NCBI GenBank assembly: GCA_024234265.1
Contig: JACKOM010000010.1
Span: forward strand, 1-64,000
Source of the DNA: Oceanospirillaceae bacterium
Lineage (GTDB): Bacteria > Pseudomonadota > Gammaproteobacteria > Pseudomonadales > Oceanobacteraceae
Length of the DNA stretch: 64,000 bases
Reading direction: 5' to 3'
Shown here piece by piece: positions 62,400 through 64,000 of the stretch. A program made the translations under genes and the position numbers. Position 1 is the first letter of the stretch, and each line of letters begins with the position of its first letter. The notes below the pieces were generated by a model, which was not told the origin of the DNA, did no database searches, and saw only the letters and a list, made by a program, of their open reading frames with translations.

Positions 62400-62903
62400 T
62401 CAGTACAAAGCCGGGTGCTGTTCAAGGTAGGTTAAATACAGGCGCAGATCAAATTCGTACTGGTGGTAGTTTGGCTCCATGTGCAGGCATAACTGGTAAA
62501 ACGCTTTGTTGTGCTCTTTTTCCCGGAAGTGTGCCAGTTCATGCACGACAATCATGCGCAGAAATTCCAGCGGGGTTTTGCGGAATAAACCCGCAACATG
62601 GATTTCATTTTTGGCCTTTAATTTGCCGCCCTGTATGCGTGAAACATAGTGATGCGTGCCGAGCGCATTTTTAATCACATGGATTTTATCGTCGTACACC
62701 ACTTTGCTGAGGGGGCCGGCACTGCGCATATAATCGTTTTTAATATCCTGCACATATTGATACAGGGCTTTTTCACCGCCGAGTGAGTGGGCACTTGGGT
62801 AGCGTTTTAACAGGTGTTCCCCGAGTTTGTCATTGGCGATTAAATCCTGCACCTGCTGTTGCAGGTGGGCTGGGTAATGCTGCAGGTATTTAAGAGTATT
62901 CAT
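62400..62903 (-). CDS. YgjP-like zinc metallopeptidase (DUF45/M48-related)
   Basis: A 167-residue protein with the zinc motif VVHELAHFREKEHNKAFYQLC: HELAH plus the third His in EHNKAF, the YgjP pattern. I chose the ATG at 62903 (MNTLKYLQHY); upstream in-frame ATGs at 62918 and 62930 lie in or beside the gatB terminator hairpin. The conserved frame LEFLRMIVVHELAH is intact. It may act as a cytoplasmic peptidase; the substrate is unknown. Confidence 0.82.
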   Translation of the reverse strand: MNTLKYLQHYPAHLQQQVQDLIANDKLGEHLLKRYPSAHSLGGEKALYQYVQDIKNDYMRSAGPLSKVVYDDKIHVIKNALGTHHYVSRIQGGKLKAKNEIHVAGLFRKTPLEFLRMIVVHELAHFREKEHNKAFYQLCLHMEPNYHQYEFDLRLYLTYLEQHPALY

Positions 62904-62919
62904 GGAGTGTTTACGCATA

Positions 62920-62953
62920 AAAAAGGCCATTGCAGTTAACTGCAATGGCCTTT
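62920..62953 (-). terminator. Terminator of gatB
   Basis: A 34-bp perfect palindrome-like hairpin (AAAAGGCCATTGCAG with CTGCAATGGCCTTTT, TTAA at the centre), 12 bp after the gatB stop. Confidence 0.92.
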
Positions 62954-62964
62954 TGTTGCAGGGA

Positions 62965-64000
62965 TTAACCGCCGATCTTGGCATCCAGTTTGGATTTCAG
63001 AATCTCGTTAACCACCGCAGGGTTAGCGGTGCCTTTGCTGGCTTTCATAATCTGGCCAACGAAGAAACCTGTCATCTTGCCGCGTTTATCCGGCTCGGCA
63101 TTCACGTACTGTTCAACCTGCGCGGTATTTTTATTGAGGATGTCATCCACAATGGCTTCAATCGCGCTGGTATCCGATACCTGTTTTAAACCGAGGCTGT
63201 CAATTAAGCCATCCACATCGCTGCCTTCACCGTCCCAGATGGCCTGGAATACTTTTTTCGCGCCACCGGCGGAAATGGTGTTGTCTTTGATGCGCAGTAA
63301 AATCTGCCCGAGTTGTGTAGCGTTTACCGGGCTGTTTTCAATGCCCAGTTCGCCGGATTTATTCAGGGCAGCGGATAATTCACCCATTACCCAGTTAGCG
63401 GCTAATTTGAAATCACCGCAGATTTTGGCGGCGGATTCAAAATAATCGGCCATGGGGCGGGTGGCGGATAATACGGTGGCGTCATAGGCGGACAAACCCT
63501 GTTCATCCATAAAACGCTGTTTTTTCTGGTCGGGCAGTTCTGGCAGGGTGTTGCGTACCGCGTCGATATAACTGTCATCGATCACAACCGGTAATAAATC
63601 CGGGTCAGGGAAGTAGCGGTAATCGTTGGCCACTTCTTTGGAACGCATGGAGCGGGTTTCATCCTTGTTGGCATCATACAGGCGGGTTTCCTGAATAATG
63701 CGGCCGCCGTCTTCGAGAATATCCATTTGGCGGGCAATTTCCGCTTCGATGGCTTTTTCAACGAATTTAAAGGAGTTCACGTTTTTAATTTCGGTGCGGG
63801 TGCCGAATTTTTCCTGACCTTTGGGGCGCAGGGAAACGTTGCAGTCGCAGCGCATGGAACCCTGGGATAAATCACCGTCACAAATACCGAGGTAGGTCAT
63901 AATGCCGTGGATTTTACGGAAATAAGCCGCTGCTTCTTTAGCGCTGCGAATTTCCGGCTCGGACACAATTTCCAGTAGCGGGGTACCTGCGCGGTTTAAA
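62965..64000 (-). CDS. gatB: Aspartyl/glutamyl-tRNA amidotransferase subunit B (5' end outside window)
   Basis: The last 345 residues of GatB. The frame continues to the window edge, reading [38 protein letters not shown], all GatB. Further marks: [18 protein letters not shown] with the zinc cysteines, [31 protein letters not shown], and the C-terminal GatB/YqeY domain ending [16 protein letters not shown]. With GatA and GatC it amidates Glu-tRNA(Gln) or Asp-tRNA(Asn). Those genes are presumably to the right of the window. Confidence 0.95.
   Translation of the reverse strand, partial: LNRAGTPLLEIVSEPEIRSAKEAAAYFRKIHGIMTYLGICDGDLSQGSMRCDCNVSLRPKGQEKFGTRTEIKNVNSFKFVEKAIEAEIARQMDILEDGGRIIQETRLYDANKDETRSMRSKEVANDYRYFPDPDLLPVVIDDSYIDAVRNTLPELPDQKKQRFMDEQGLSAYDATVLSATRPMADYFESAAKICGDFKLAANWVMGELSAALNKSGELGIENSPVNATQLGQILLRIKDNTISAGGAKKVFQAIWDGEGSDVDGLIDSLGLKQVSDTSAIEAIVDDILNKNTAQVEQYVNAEPDKRGKMTGFFVGQIMKASKGTANPAVVNEILKSKLDAKIGG

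Overview
The window reads as a chromosomal segment of a gammaproteobacterium with roughly balanced GC. The evidence is a recC-recB-recD cluster, FabA/FabB-type unsaturated fatty acid genes, an OxyR-style ahpCF locus, a gcvTH/gcvP glycine cleavage set, TrmA, DauA-like SulP, YhhW-type pirin and Rio1-type kinase genes. I cannot fix the genus; a marine or soil relative of Cellvibrionales would fit. No rRNA, tRNA or CRISPR array was seen.

Layout. Positions 1-4.4 kb: a truncated lipoprotein gene and gcvP, both on the minus strand. 4.6-14.1 kb: a tight plus-strand operon of fabA, fabB, a giant fused acetyl-CoA carboxylase, an acyl carrier protein, a PlsC-like acyltransferase, fabV and an AraC-type regulator. 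This is a nearly self-contained acyl-chain module lying between gcvP and gcvTH. 14.1-17.5 kb: a small zinc-ribbon membrane protein, a heptamer repeat, an IS4-like element inserted into the loop of the gcvH terminator, then gcvH and gcvT. 17.7-19.7 kb: two convergent paralogous secreted proteins. 20-22.5 kb: ahpC-ahpF behind a clear OxyR site. 22.5-25.4 kb: repeats and a DauA-like transporter. 25.4-34.7 kb: a DUF3147-like membrane protein, an orphan HPt protein and recCBD. 35-42 kb: trmA, two thioesterases, a secreted M19-like metallohydrolase and a lipoxygenase-like protein. 42-47 kb: small proteins, an SbtA-type transporter, an MscS channel, and a lipoprotein/beta-helix pair. 47-56 kb: recQ, a RIO kinase, a broken pirin gene, a GGCT-like protein, dadA and a 7TM sensor whose H-box lacks its histidine. 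56-64 kb: an OmpA-like lipoprotein, a TonB receptor, twin Ala/Glu-rich lipoproteins, a KefB/C-type antiporter, an acetyltransferase, a YgjP-like metallopeptidase and the 3' part of gatB.

The most interesting items are two. (1) The fused carboxylase reads, in order, AccA-like, helical linker, AccD-like, biotin carboxylase, biotin carrier, so its transferase halves are in reverse of the usual fused order; it sits inside an operon that lacks only FabD, FabG and FabH to make and export an unsaturated acyl chain into lipid. (2) A family of non-coding mobile repeats: three elements of exactly 263 bp (near 22.8, 25.0 and 50.8 kb) with terminal inverted repeats, two of them flanked by TTAA-like duplications. 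Their internal hairpin stems differ between copies by compensatory changes. One copy cuts the pirin gene, one abuts the SulP start codon, and one is nested inside a second, about 210 bp, structured dispersed repeat that also occurs three times (22.7, 34.8 and 40.3 kb).
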